From Capitella teleta (lineage: Eukaryota; Annelida; Polychaeta; Capitellidae), in assembly GCA_000328365.1 (NCBI GenBank), contig KB302448.1, forward strand, positions 127,980 to 191,979: a stretch of DNA of 64,000 nucleotides, read 5' to 3'. Shown piece after piece: positions 1-11,610 of this stretch. The position numbers and the translations under genes were made by a program. Position 1 is the first letter of the stretch, and every line of letters begins with the position of its first letter. The notes under the pieces were generated by a model. That model was not told the origin of the DNA. It was given only the letters and a program-made list of their open reading frames with translations, and made no database searches.

Positions 1-3000
1 AGCCAGGCGTGCTGAGTGCCGTGGTTGCCTTGGCAACGTCTAAAGGTCGCTTCACTTTTGACACGGAGGTCACAGGGCCAAGGTCAATCATGGAATTCAT
101 TAACGAGCTGGGCTTCACCGCGACATTGACCGATCACGATGATAAAAGCAGTGGCATGCTTGACCACAAGCGCACGATTCAGATGTGAGACCCCCCCCTA
201 CCTCCTCCCGAATAGATTGCGTTAATCTGATTCACTTTCTCTCTCACCAGGTGGCGCAACTCCTTCCTCTTTTCGCTTCTCTTTGGCGTCCCTGTGATGC
301 TAGTCATGATGTACTTCATGTTCTCAATGCACATGGCAGACTGTCCAGAGATGACCACCAACGGCACCATGGACATGGCTCAGGGGCATGAGTGCATGGA
401 GGTCTTCATGGTGCTTCCTGGCCTCTCCCTCGAGAACCTCCTCCTCTTCCTGCTCTGCACGCCTTGCCAGGTATCATTCTGCCTTCGTTCGTGTGCATTT
501 CTCTGACTTTGCTCTCAGTTTCTCGGTGGTCGATATTTCTTCTCGCATGCCGTCAAAGCCCTGAAGCATCGTACCACCAACATGGACGTCCTGATCGCTC
601 TCGCCACCTCAATCTCTTACTCTTATTCTGTGCTTGTGTGCGTTGTGGCGATCATTATGATGGAGAAAACTTCCCCTAAGACATTTTTTGAGACACCCCC
701 CATGCTTCTTGTCTTCATTTCTCTTGGCCGATGGATGGAACACATTGCAAAGGTGGGATGTCTGCGGGGGTCCGTCTCATAAAATGCGTTATTCTTATCA
801 CCAAGGGCAAAACTTCTGAAGCTTTAGCTAAACTGATGAGTTTACAAGCGACGGATGCGACTCTGGTCGAGATGGATAAGAGTGGAGTCATCTCTCGTGA
901 GTCGAATATTCGAGTGGAGTTGGTTCAGCGAGGAGATATACTGAAGGTGATTTTGCTTGTTATTCACTGGAGCCATTGCTTAATTTATTGTTTAAGGTCG
1001 TACCCGGGGAGAAAATTCCGACAGACGGTCGTGTAGTGGAGGGTTCATCGACCTGCGATGAGTCCCTCATCACTGGTGAATCCATGCCGGTTCCAAAGAA
1101 GCCAGGAACTGATGTTATTGGTGGATCTCTCAACCAGCACGGCACGCTTTTAGTGCAAGCCACGCATGTCGGCAGCGAAAGTGCTCTCGCACAAATCGTT
1201 AAACTCGTCGAGGAAGCTCAAACTTCAAAGGTGACGGCAGTTATTCCGTTCGATGTCTTAAGTGTTTTTGTGCGTTGAATTCTCAGGCTCCGATACAGAA
1301 ATTGGCGGATACGATTGCCGGCTATTTTGTACCAGCTGTTGTGAGTCTGTCGCTGCTGACTTTGATAGCGTGGGTCATCGTTGGCTATGTTGACCTTGAC
1401 CTCATTGTTCATGAAATTGAGGTAAGCAGTGCTAAAGGCAATTCTCTTCACACAAGAGCTCTCAAGTCTTGAGCCTAAGTAAAAAATTTCCGAGTTGAAT
1501 AAGTGCAGCAGAATCAACAAAAAATTCTCACGCTCAAGATTTGTGACGGTGTGAATGAACTTGTGGCAAAATTACTAGAGAATTGTGTGATAATTCTGTA
1601 TATTTCTTGGAAGCTGTTGCTGCCAGGTAATTCCACTAATTCCACATGGAATGAGACATCAGATGAGGTACCTGCTGCTGCCTCTCTCGTTCAATCTGCA
1701 TGTAAATAATTGCATTGTGATTTAACCTTCTTCTCTGGCTCAACTGCTTCATAATGATTGTTCTTTTATAGAGTGGGGTCGTTGTTTTAGTCATGTTATG
1801 CATTTTAATCTGATTTTCTATTTGGGATTTTGACATTTTCGCATCTCATATACAGTGTAGAGAGGTACTAGTAGTAACTTGATGTTGGGAGAGTTGTTCT
1901 GATTCATGCTGAGTCTTGCTGACTTGTTCGCTTCATGATTTAATGAAACATTTTTTTTTGCTTTTTTTTTGTTTATACAAACTGCATTTGACTTAAGCTT
2001 GGCCTCTCTACCACACGCACTAATTCATTCTCAAACGTGAACCATTGCCCTGTTCTATTGTGTAACTCTTGGTAATATTCTTCTAAAATTCTCAGTCAAA
2101 ATATGAATTTTAATGTGACTGGTCAGCAGTCCGAGTATAATTAGCACAGATACCAATAACTTAGTGCTGCTCCTTGGGTTGCACCTTCTCAAGACTGTTC
2201 TTCACACAGGAGCGAGGACAGAACAAGCACGAAGCGATCTTTGAGCACGCCTTTAAATTTGGCATCACCGTGCTGTGCATCGCGTGTCCGTGTGCACTTG
2301 GCTTAGCCACGCCCACTGCTGTCATGGTGGGCACGGGGGTGGGGGCCACCAACGGCATCCTCATCAAGGGCGGAGAACCCCTCGAAACCATCCACAAGGT
2401 GAGTCCCTTCGTGATCCGATTTCTAATTCCCTCATTTGTCACTTGTTCAGATCCGAAGTATTGTTTTTGATAAAACTGGCACCGTTACTCACGGGGTTCC
2501 ACGTGTGGCTCGTATTTGCATGTTTGTTGAGCCGGCTGTCTGCTCTCTTCAATGGCTGATAGCAATAGCCGGCACAGCTGAGAACAGCAGTGAGCATCCA
2601 CTCGCTACGGCTATTGTCAACTATGCTAAAAAGGTTGGTTGCAATTCTCTTCCTCTGTTGTTACCAGGGTAAATAGAATAATTAAAGAATTTGCTTATAT
2701 TCCGGTTGAGTTCAATGACCTTCTTGTTGCAGGCCCTGCAGACTGAGGCCCTGGGTAAAACCGCTGACTTCACTGCTGTGCCCGGCTGTGGCCTCAAGTG
2801 CAACGTATCGCAAGTGGAGTACTTGCTCGAAGATAACCATGATCCCAAGTCAGGCAGCGTGAGAAGCCTGCAGGCGATGGTTGATACGATGATCTTGGAG
2901 GGCGGGGAATCCATCGCAATGGCTGATGTTGAAGGTTAGAAATTTGGAAATGTATCCATTTTCAGTTTTATCTTCTTTCGCGATTTTCGCAGACCTTCAG

Positions 3001-4258
3001 CACCAGACGATCAGCGTTGGTTCTCACAGGGTTCTGATGGGCAATCGCGAGTGGATGCAGCGTAACGGCATGCTCGTCACGCCGGAAATTGATTCCAAAA
3101 TGGAGGAACATGAAGTCCAGGGTCACACTGCCATTTTGTGCGCCATTGATGGTCAGGATTAAGAATCTTATTCTTTGCACAAATATTCTCAAGAATCATT
3201 CAACATGCAGGTCGCATCATTGCCATGCTGGCGGTCGCAGACACGGTGAAATCTGAAGCGCATTTAGCTGTTTACACGCTGAAGAAGATGGGGCTCAATG
3301 TCATGCTGTTGACTGGGGACAACCGCAGGACGGCGCGTGCCATCGCAAGACAGGTGAGCGCTCGGATCTTGCTTGCAATTGTTTTGATTTTTTTGTTTTT
3401 TATAGGTTGGCATTGAGACGGTGTTTGCTGAGGTTTTGCCGTCGCACAAAGTGGCCAAAGTGAAGCAACTGCAGGCACTGGGCAGCGCAGTGGCCATGGT
3501 GGGCGATGGGGTCAACGACTCCCCCGCGCTGGCTCAAGCCGACACAGGCATCGCGATCGGCACTGGCACAGACGTGGCTGTGGAGGCTGCGGACGTTGTG
3601 CTCATCAGGGTGAGGGCTTTCTTTAATTTTAATTTTGAGGATTTAATTGATTTTAATTCACAGAATGATCTGCTGGATGTCGTGGGGGCGATGAGTCTGT
3701 CAAAGAAAACCGTCAACCGAATTCGCATTAATTTTGTCGCCGCTACCATCTACAACATCATAGGCATTCCGATTGCAGCCGGTATGCTGAATATTATATC
3801 ATCAACTTTTCACTTTCACTTGATAACGTTTCTCTGCAGGATGTTTCATGCCTCTTGGCCTGGAGCTCATGCCCTGGATGGCTTCCGTTGCCATGGCAGC
3901 GTCTTCTGTATCAGTGGTCTGTTCCTCATTGTTACTCAAGATGTGGACCAAACCAACTCACGAAACACTCACAACTCAGCAGTATTTTGCCGATTACAAA
4001 GCTGAGCAGATATTAGACGGGGCAAATATCCAAGTCTATCGCGGGTTAGGGGACGGAAACTTCCCTGATATCAACGATGGCGCCTCAAAGTCTTCTCTCG
4101 CCGGGAGCATCATGGCTAAGTTGAGCTTTGGCAGCAATGGAAGCCTCAAACAAAATGGCGCAGCTGCCAAAAATAGAAATGATGATCGCAATTTGTTAAC
4201 GAGGAAAGATTCCGAGGATGTGTCTGATTTGGAAACGGTCGATGTTTCATTTCTGTAA
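1..4258 (+). CDS. ATP7: Copper-transporting P-type ATPase (ATP7 type), 3' part
   Basis: The 5' end lies before the window; about 920 residues are present. Exons: 1-184, 251-470, 519-752, 806-946, 997-1230, 1287-1421, 2210-2398, 2451-2633, 2733-2934, 2993-3151, 3211-3353, 3406-3609, 3664-3781, 3840-4258. The protein starts in the end of a heavy-metal-associated domain ([11 protein letters not shown]), followed by membrane helices, the actuator motif TGES, the copper-site motif CPC in a transmembrane helix, the phosphorylation motif DKTGT, the nucleotide-domain motif SEHPL and the hinge motif [10 protein letters not shown]. These are diagnostic of P1B copper pumps, which use ATP to move Cu(I) into the secretory pathway or out of the cell. 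The C-terminal tail carries a di-leucine (NLL) that could serve sorting, as in vertebrate ATP7 proteins. Most introns are about 45-65 bp, but the one after 1421 is 788 bp. A poly(A) signal AATAAA lies at 4703-4708. Confidence 0.96.
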
Positions 4259-5857
4259 CTCACAAATGTAACTCAAAAATGTATCTCATTGGGAATGTTG
4301 TTGTCTCAGCCTGAGGTGTGTTGTGGTTGTCTGTTTTAGGAACTGTTTTCGAGGCCTTTCAAAATGATCATCAAAATAGCCGTTGTTTGTGATAATACTT
4401 AATGAAGTATTTCTAGTTTCTTTTAATTTTTGTATAGTTCTACATGCCAAATGTGGTTTAACCCAGCGTATTTGGTACGTTCCATGTAGAAGATCATGTC
4501 TCATTTTACATTAACAATAGGAGTATTATTTTATTATAACATCTGGTTATTGATTTCTAATTGTTTCAATCGTTATTATTATGTTATTAACAACTCAGAA
4601 ACCTTCGCTCGTGTCGCAAAATCATCATTTTCGTTTTTTGATCATTGTGATTTTGTGATAAAATCTACTTTTTGTTCTTGTTGTCATCAAAAATCTCTGG
4701 TGAATAAAATATGAATTGGATGAATTAAAATATCATTTGTCTCTTTGTGCCGTTATAGTCGATAATATAATTAATCTTTTACAACTTTAATTTTAATTTA
4801 GTTCACTGGTTGTTCATTGGCTGTGTTGAAAATTAAGTCAAATTCAAACAACGGTAAATTTAGTTCATACGGAAATTAAGGGACGGGCATAAGAAAATAC
4901 CCGTGTATAATTGCAATTCGATAAGAAAGCCAGTCAGCCAAGTAAAATAATCACTTTGCAACAAATACTAATTTTTGATGTAATGTGTAAAATACATATA
5001 CTTCTGTTAGTGTCTTACAAGTTTTCCTATCTGGAAATTTAGATTATTATTTATTATAAATGTATATCTCTGATAATTTGTTTGTGTGACATAATACTTG
5101 CTGTATCCATATACTAGTATTCATACATATAATTATGTGGATAATCATATCACTCTATTTAAATAATTTGATAATATTCATATTCCTAACATAATCCTAC
5201 AAATTCGCACTAAAGGAATAAGTGGACCTTGATCGTGAAAAGAAAATATTTAATCCGATTCGTCTTCACTCTTGTTACGTAAAATTTTACCGAAACTTAA
5301 AATACCACAAAAGGATTGCTGGACATGTTTTTACGGGACCGTTAGACCTACTTTGGATCAAATGATTTCAATTAAACTTGGCACATACATGCAAATTAAT
5401 ATGAAAATGTGTCTGACAATTAATTGTTTAATTCACTTAATGTTTTCCAGCTTAATTACCCGAAAAGACATAAATTTAGGCCTGTACCAGTGCTCTCTTC
5501 TCGGGTTTATTTGACCATTATTTTTATAATGCTTTCATCAAAAGGTGATAAAGGATATGTTTTTCATTGCTTATATTGATGCGCCTTAGAGAAGAATTTC
5601 AGAAATATTCGTCTATGATTAATAGTCTTAAATCGATTTTGAATTAGCGCGTAAATCATGAGTCTGTTGACCAAATACCGACCCCTTCTTCACTCAAATT
5701 AGCGCCAAAGAAGATCACGCAATCAACTTTCTTGGAAATTCACAGATTGAAATTTTCATTTGAAAGGCTAGCCCATATTCAAACCAAATTTCAAATGCCG
5801 ATAACTTTTCGAACAATCCTTGTATCACGTACACCTTCGTGTTTTGATGAAAGGGTC

Positions 5858-5902
<45 letters not shown>

Positions 5903-6727
5903 CGTGGCGTCCGTTTTATGTGGCACATGTAGGCCTACTTAGGACGGCTGTTTGTTATGATTATCTTCTATTGTTATTGTGGGAGCCTGGGAGGTGAGCT
6001 GGTGCTTAACTACCCGTAATTGTCGAGCAGTGATAAGAACATGGGAGATTGTATAAAGGTTATGTGTGATAATATATGCGTGAGGTGAATACTGGCGCAT
6101 GTAATGCACATCCATCAGAATTTATATATGTATTCATACTGATACCCGTATATTACTGTTACAGTACACATGTGCATGCACTAGACCCCGGAGCAGATTG
6201 TAATTATAACCAGAATCGGCTGGTGTTGTAAAGACAATCATATAAGTACCATCCAAAATGAAGATCCGAGGCGGTCAACGTGAACGCACGTATTACGTCA
6301 TGCACACTGAGCGCGCTCGTTTAAAAGAAATTGTACATGTATCATCATTATGTATGATGTAATTATGTATAATTATATGTTATTTTTTGACTAAATGAGG
6401 TTTTTATTATTCTTCTTGCAATATTTGAGGCATGCTCTCCAATTAAATGCACGTACCCCTAACTGCTAGCTAGACAAGGAGAGAATAACAATGGAGGGAT
6501 TAATCTCGTAGTATATTGTACTGGTTACTGGAAGTGAACGAAGTTAATTTACATTTCGATGCTCGTTGCCAAGCCAGCTACAAACACGTGCGTTTATTTA
6601 CATCTCGCATAAATCTCGTCGATGTCATGTGACCTCGTGGCCAACATGGAAGTCGCGGATTCGTGATGAGAAGAGGACAAAAGTTATTTACAAATGGAAA
6701 TGCTCGAGCCTGCGTGCCATCATCACA
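4259..6727. other. Intergenic, ATP7 3' UTR then noncoding
   Basis: The first 450 bases are the probable ATP7 3' UTR, ending near AATAAA at 4703. The rest is AT-rich with no ORF resembling a known protein. It holds a 43-base poly-T run (5860-5902). The last few hundred bases should contain the RNF180-like promoter and 5' UTR, but no clear TATA box is seen. Confidence 0.6.
5860..5902. repeat. Poly-T tract (43 T)
   Basis: Uninterrupted run of 43 T. It could be the tail of a minus-strand retroposed sequence, but no recognisable body or target-site duplication was found next to it. Confidence 0.9.
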
Positions 6728-8699
6728 ATGCCGTACTTTATTTTCAAATGCAGAAAGTGTAGAAATCTGTTATTCAGCACGGATAACATCGTTCGAAGTC
6801 GTGGGGTGAGATTTCAAGGACTTGATCCCAACTTCGCATTGGGGAGAGAAACAGCTGACTTTGATCACACGGTGGCCGGAAGGCTGTTAGGGCCCCAGGC
6901 CACTGCTGAATGGTGCCAGCGAAGAATTAAAGAAGAAGGTCTCTTGATTTTTTTATTGATTTCAAGTACCATATAATTCATCAATTGGCAAGTAAATTGA
7001 ATTATTGATACTCATTTTGATTTCAGATCCTTGCGATGATAGTTTGTGGTTTCTGGACCTCGACTCAAGTCCAGACTGGGTGCTAGCAGCTCTCGAACAG
7101 GTAAGTGAAGCTATCACTCATATCCTATCTTTGCAGTTCCTGTTAACACCATCTCAATTTTAGAATTCGTTTCTTCGAGGAAAGCTGACCTGCCCCCGTT
7201 GTGAAGGCAGAGTTGGGGGTTTTGACTTCCATAATATTTTGCGCTGTCAATGCAGACACCATATTATTCCAAGTATCCGAGTGTCAAAAAGCCGAGTAGA
7301 CCTATGTACAGCTACCTTGGCTGCTGGCTCGACTGAGCAAAGCATCAGGAGAGTCCCTCAAAATCGGCGCTTTGTTCAAAACGAAAGATCAGTAGTCGAG
7401 GATTCTTCCCATCCGCACGATTCAGATTCACTCAGTTCTTTTGAGTCTGGCTACGAAAGTGGACGCCCTGTTTCGAAGGGTGCGAGTATGGAAACTTCTG
7501 CTGTTGCCAACCCTGCTCAGTCTGGTGATCAGCAAGATGAGGGAGCCGAACGCTTGGAAGTTGACGTGAATCAGTTTGCGTCCCTGACAGCTGAAAAGGA
7601 GGAGACTGTTGATCCAGTTTCCTGGGATGAGAATCATTTCGATGAGGATGAATTTCCAGTGAGTTAATAAAAGGCTAATCAGTTATTTTTGCATTTAACA
7701 GATAAAATTATATTTCCAGGGATATAAAAGTATGCTGGAAGACCCTGATGTGGAGGCCTTGACGTGTTCCGTTTGCCTTGAGCTGTACTATCACCCACAC
7801 AAATGTGAACCGTGCAAGTGAGATTACGAGGACTCTAACTTAATTTGCACTTTCTATTTGTGAATCTCCTACACAGGCATGTTTACTGTGGCCCATGTTT
7901 GAGGCGCCTGAGAGCTAGCACTCCATTCAACACAAAATGCCCTCTCTGCAGAGAAATTATTTGGAAATGTCTCCCTGATGACAGTAGGGGCTTTACGCCA
8001 TATTGTAGCATTGATCATACATTGTGACATTCAGATCTGGACAGCACAGTGCAGACCACGTTTCCTCAGGAGTACAGAGCGAGAAAGAAAGTGGAGAAGA
8101 AGTTGCGCAACAAATTGCCGCCCCTCCCCGGCTGCGCCAGTGGCCCACTGCGCTTCTTCCAGACCTCCGTGCAACGCTACCGCAACAGACGAGCCTCCAT
8201 GCTGACCATGTGGAGCGGAGCCTGCTTCGTGCTGCTCCTTATGATCTTTGGCTTCACGGTCTTTGCGACCACTGTCGGTTTCTTTCTGTGGTACTTGCTC
8301 GAAGTTGCAATGGATATCTTCATTGACGTTTTCATGGAGATGAACAATTTCTTTGATCGCGCATGGCAGGCGTTGATCATCCTCTGCATCGAAGGTCAGG
8401 TCCCGGAGCAGGTCAACACCATGCTTGCCGGCTCAGTCCGTCGAATGTTTGCCAGTTTCGGTAAACTCGCAAATCGCACAAAGACATTTCTGAATGACGG
8501 AGAGATTTACGAGTACGGAGAAGTTGGCGTGAACATGCGTGACCATGTGGCAAACATGCGCGACCATGTTGCGAACGAGACCAGTCAATTGCTGTCACGC
8601 ATGGCCCAAGCGAGCGTCGCTAATTACCTCTTGGTTGCTGCCCTGATGACGTACATGGTGTATCGTCTTGCTCGGTACATGCAGCGTCTTCCTGCGTGA
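6728..8699 (+). CDS. RNF180: RNF180-like membrane-anchored RING E3 ubiquitin ligase
   Basis: Exons: 6728-6938, 7027-7100, 7164-7658, 7720-7817, 7877-7983, 8035-8699, giving 549 residues. The N-terminus has the RNF180-type cysteine-rich region (FKCRKCRNLL, then LTCPRCEGRVGGFDF and CQC), which is shared with vertebrate RNF180. A low-complexity acidic linker follows. A C3HC4 RING comes next, starting CSVCLELYYHPH, with CKHVYCGPC and ending CPLC. After it are a basic region and hydrophobic segments (about residues 400-440), and a last one near the C-terminus, so a membrane anchor is likely; vertebrate RNF180 is also C-terminally anchored in the ER or nuclear envelope. The start is the only in-frame ATG before the zinc-binding region. 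The C-terminal extension of about 150 residues, with repeated MRDHVAN, looks lineage-specific. Poly(A) signal at 9086-9091. Confidence 0.9.
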
Positions 8700-10234
8700 T
8701 CACATTCCCATTCTTTTGGTGTACGTGTCAGTATTTCCCCATTTTATTTTGGATTCTTTTTTGGGTTTCTTGTTCAGGGAGAGGATTATAAATCCTCTAT
8801 AAGCTCTCTTACTGTAATACGCAGTGTGGATATGTTCGTATTATTTATTTATTATTGAGTATTTTTCACTTAAGTAATTCATCTTCAGATCTATTTTCTC
8901 TTCTCTGTATATTTTGCAATCATTTTTATCCTTTTCACAATTCTGCTTTCTGTTGAATCATTTTTGGTGGTTTTGTGAACTCTTTGTTCTTTTATTTGTA
9001 CCAAGGACTGAAGTGAATTACATCTACTGCTGTTATTCGTCAATTATTTGTACCTTCTTGCCGATGTGCTTCTAGGAATTTGACCAATAAATTATTTGAT
9101 CCCTCACAATTTTCTGAGTTCTTTATTTTCATGAACTAGTCTTAATACAATAACTGTGTCACCCCCTTGTGGCTTACTGATACATATTGTATTTGCACAT
9201 AATTATAGATTGAATGAAAGATATTACTGCAATATAGAATACCCTATGCCTAGTAGCCTATTCGTCAGTGGCGATGTCAGATCTGTATATCATAGTCATT
9301 CTGTCTATCATTATCAGTATAATTATGCCATTATGCCTAGTAGCCTTTACAATAAATATATATCTACACTGTTGTACAGCTGTCAGGTACGATATCTGTA
9401 TCGTAGCGTTGACCTATCTTTGGTCTACTGAGGCTCCGGAGCCAGAGAGAATAGTAAATACAATGTACCGGTCCTGTCGCCCTAATTAAGCCAGTGAGTT
9501 ATTGTTCTCTGCTTGTGCAGTCGACTCATAACGCCTTCTTCCATTTAGGCGGCACCACGTGTCAAGAAGGACCAACTCCGAAATCTCGCTCACTTTGAGC
9601 AGTTCATTTGGACGATATCCATATAACAGACGACGTTCACCTTGGAAGCGTTTTCTGGCCGCATTTTGCTTCAGACATCTGTTTTTATCACTGGATTAGG
9701 ATTTTACATTGATTTTAAAGGTGAGATCTCCGTTTTAGATTACTCAGAAATATTTTAAAAGTTTGAAGCCAACAAGAACATGTTGTGAGCGATAATTGAG
9801 GTATTTCGCAAGTTTTCATAATTATGAAGTTCTCATGTCTGGTCATCATTGCCATACGGATGCCATAGCATGTAATGAGGGTAATATTCATTGATTCGTG
9901 AGTCTAATAGCAATATCACAGAATCTTGTTATTTGCTAAAACAAATCCGACGTTAGACCGAATATATAGAGGATAACAATTATATAAATGCATGTATGAT
10001 CATATACTGTGACTGTCTAGTACATGCACTGCTGCATGTGTCATGTTATCAGGTTATGTGACCATGCACATGTAAATAAATTTATTCAGGAAGTCTGAGG
10101 TTAGAGTAAAATAAGCTTGCCTATAAGCCTACCACTTAAATTTAAACAGCCAGTTCAATGGTACTAATTATGTTTCTTTAATGTTTATACCTTTTCATAA
10201 TAACACACTATTCACAGGTTTTAATCACCATACG
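8700..10234. other. RNF180-like 3' UTR and NUDT6-like upstream region
   Basis: The RNF180-like 3' UTR runs to about 9110 (AATAAA at 9086). No protein-coding similarity is seen in the rest. A probable noncoding first exon of the next gene ends at 9720, before a good donor (AAAG|GTGAGA), and would join an acceptor at 10217. A 15-bp word (tatgcctagtagcct) occurs twice, near 9244 and 9331. Confidence 0.5.
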
Positions 10235-11610
10235 ATGTCCTTGGCTCCGTTGAAATCTCGTCTGCTTTCATGTCTGCCGAGATCCCTCTCCACCAGATCC
10301 CGCCGTGTGACTGAGAGTTTCATGAAGAGACAACTTCACATTCTGTCTCCAGTGCAACTTCTCAATAATTCTGCATTATTCAAGGGTCATAGGGTTAAGC
10401 TCACTGTCAACAATGTTTGCTTGACTTCAAGCAACCCTCCAATTCTTGAAGGTGAATGTGACAAGTACCAAGGCATGCACATTGATCTGGCAGATGGTGT
10501 GCATGAGGATTTCTCTGTAGAGAAATTTGACTTGATCCTTGGAGGTGATTTAAATTAATACATATCAAGTATTTATTAAGAATAAATAAGTAACTTGCTA
10601 TTTTTTTTCTCTCCTGCATGTATTGAAATTTTTTTCATCCAGATTCGTTATGCAGGTGGAAGAAGGAGGGGTTCGCCTCCGTGTGGATCCGCTTCACGCT
10701 GCAGCAAGGAGCGCTGATCTCTGTTGCCGCCAACCACGGTTTTGTTTACCATCATGCTGAGAACAAACATGCGGTGATGTGCCAGTGGTTGGATATGGAC
10801 TCCCCTTCACGTCTGCCACAGTTTGCTACGCATCAAGTCGGAGTGGCAGGTCTGACTGCGTAGAATGAAGTTTTGTCCATGCATTGAACTCGGTTCACAG
10901 GTTGCGTGGTAGATCATGAATCCAAGAGCGTACTGGTCATCCGGGATAAGCATAAGCGGGTAAGATTGCAGCATCCCTCTTGCAGTTGGCTATCAATTTT
11001 TAGTGTGTTTGCTAGTATTCACTGTGGAAGTTCCCTGGTGGGCTTGCCGAACTGGGTGAGGACCTCAGTGAGTGGGATTCCCAATATCGTGAAAAGCGCA
11101 TTGCAACTGATAATTCCAGATCAAACTGCTGTGAGGGAGATTTACGAGGAGACTGGGGTCAAATCTGGTTGGTTGATCAGTCGTGATTTAAATTCTCAAG
11201 TTGAAGTTGTGAAATATTTTCTTTCAGAATTCCATGGGATTCTTGCGTTTCGTCAGCAGCATGATCAGCCCAGTGCCTACGGTCGCTCGGATTTGTATTT
11301 CGTGTGCTACATGACTCCGTTGACTTTTGACCTGAAGCCTTGTTTGCGTGAGATTGAGGCGTGTATGTGGATGGACTTGGAAGAACTGGAGAGCCACCCT
11401 CAGACCTCGGCTATTACTCGTAGGATTGTGAAACTTGTGAAAAAAGGACTCGGTGAAGGATTCAATGACGTAACTTTTGTTGGTCAAGAATTCCAGTCAA
11501 TTTACAAAGACTTGAAATACGTCATGTATCACCGTGGAATTGTGGATGACGGCCCCTTGCCTTATGTCCACAGTATCCTGGAAGCCCGTCGCAAGAAAAC
11601 CACCGGTTAG
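10235..11610 (+). CDS. NUDT6: Nudix hydrolase, NUDT6-like
   Basis: Exons: 10235-10544, 10643-10849, 10901-10959, 11016-11067, 11120-11167, 11228-11610, giving 352 residues. It aligns along its length with animal NUDT6 (antisense basic fibroblast growth factor gene). Shared stretches include a WKKEG/VW block, the HHAE motif, SRLPQFATHQVGVAG, the Nudix motif and RQQH. After splicing the Nudix box reads GLAELGEDLNQTAVREIYEE and then TG, which fits G-x5-E-x7-REUxEExGU with the catalytic glutamates present. The box is split over two introns of 52 and 60 bp, so unspliced reading hides it. The N-terminus (SLAPLKSRLLSCLPRSLSTR) is rich in Arg and Ser and lacks acids, so mitochondrial import is plausible. 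An upstream in-frame ATG at 10181 lies in the presumed 5' UTR intron. Poly(A) signal at 11820-11825. Confidence 0.92.

Noticed and set aside
4508-4536. Short match to repeat A (TTAACAATAGGAGTATTA)
   Set aside because: Only about 19 bases agree and flanks do not extend the match; too short to call a copy.
10181-10234. Upstream in-frame start for the NUDT6-like gene
   Set aside because: A good splice acceptor at 10217 and a matching upstream donor at 9721 put this ATG inside a 5' UTR intron.
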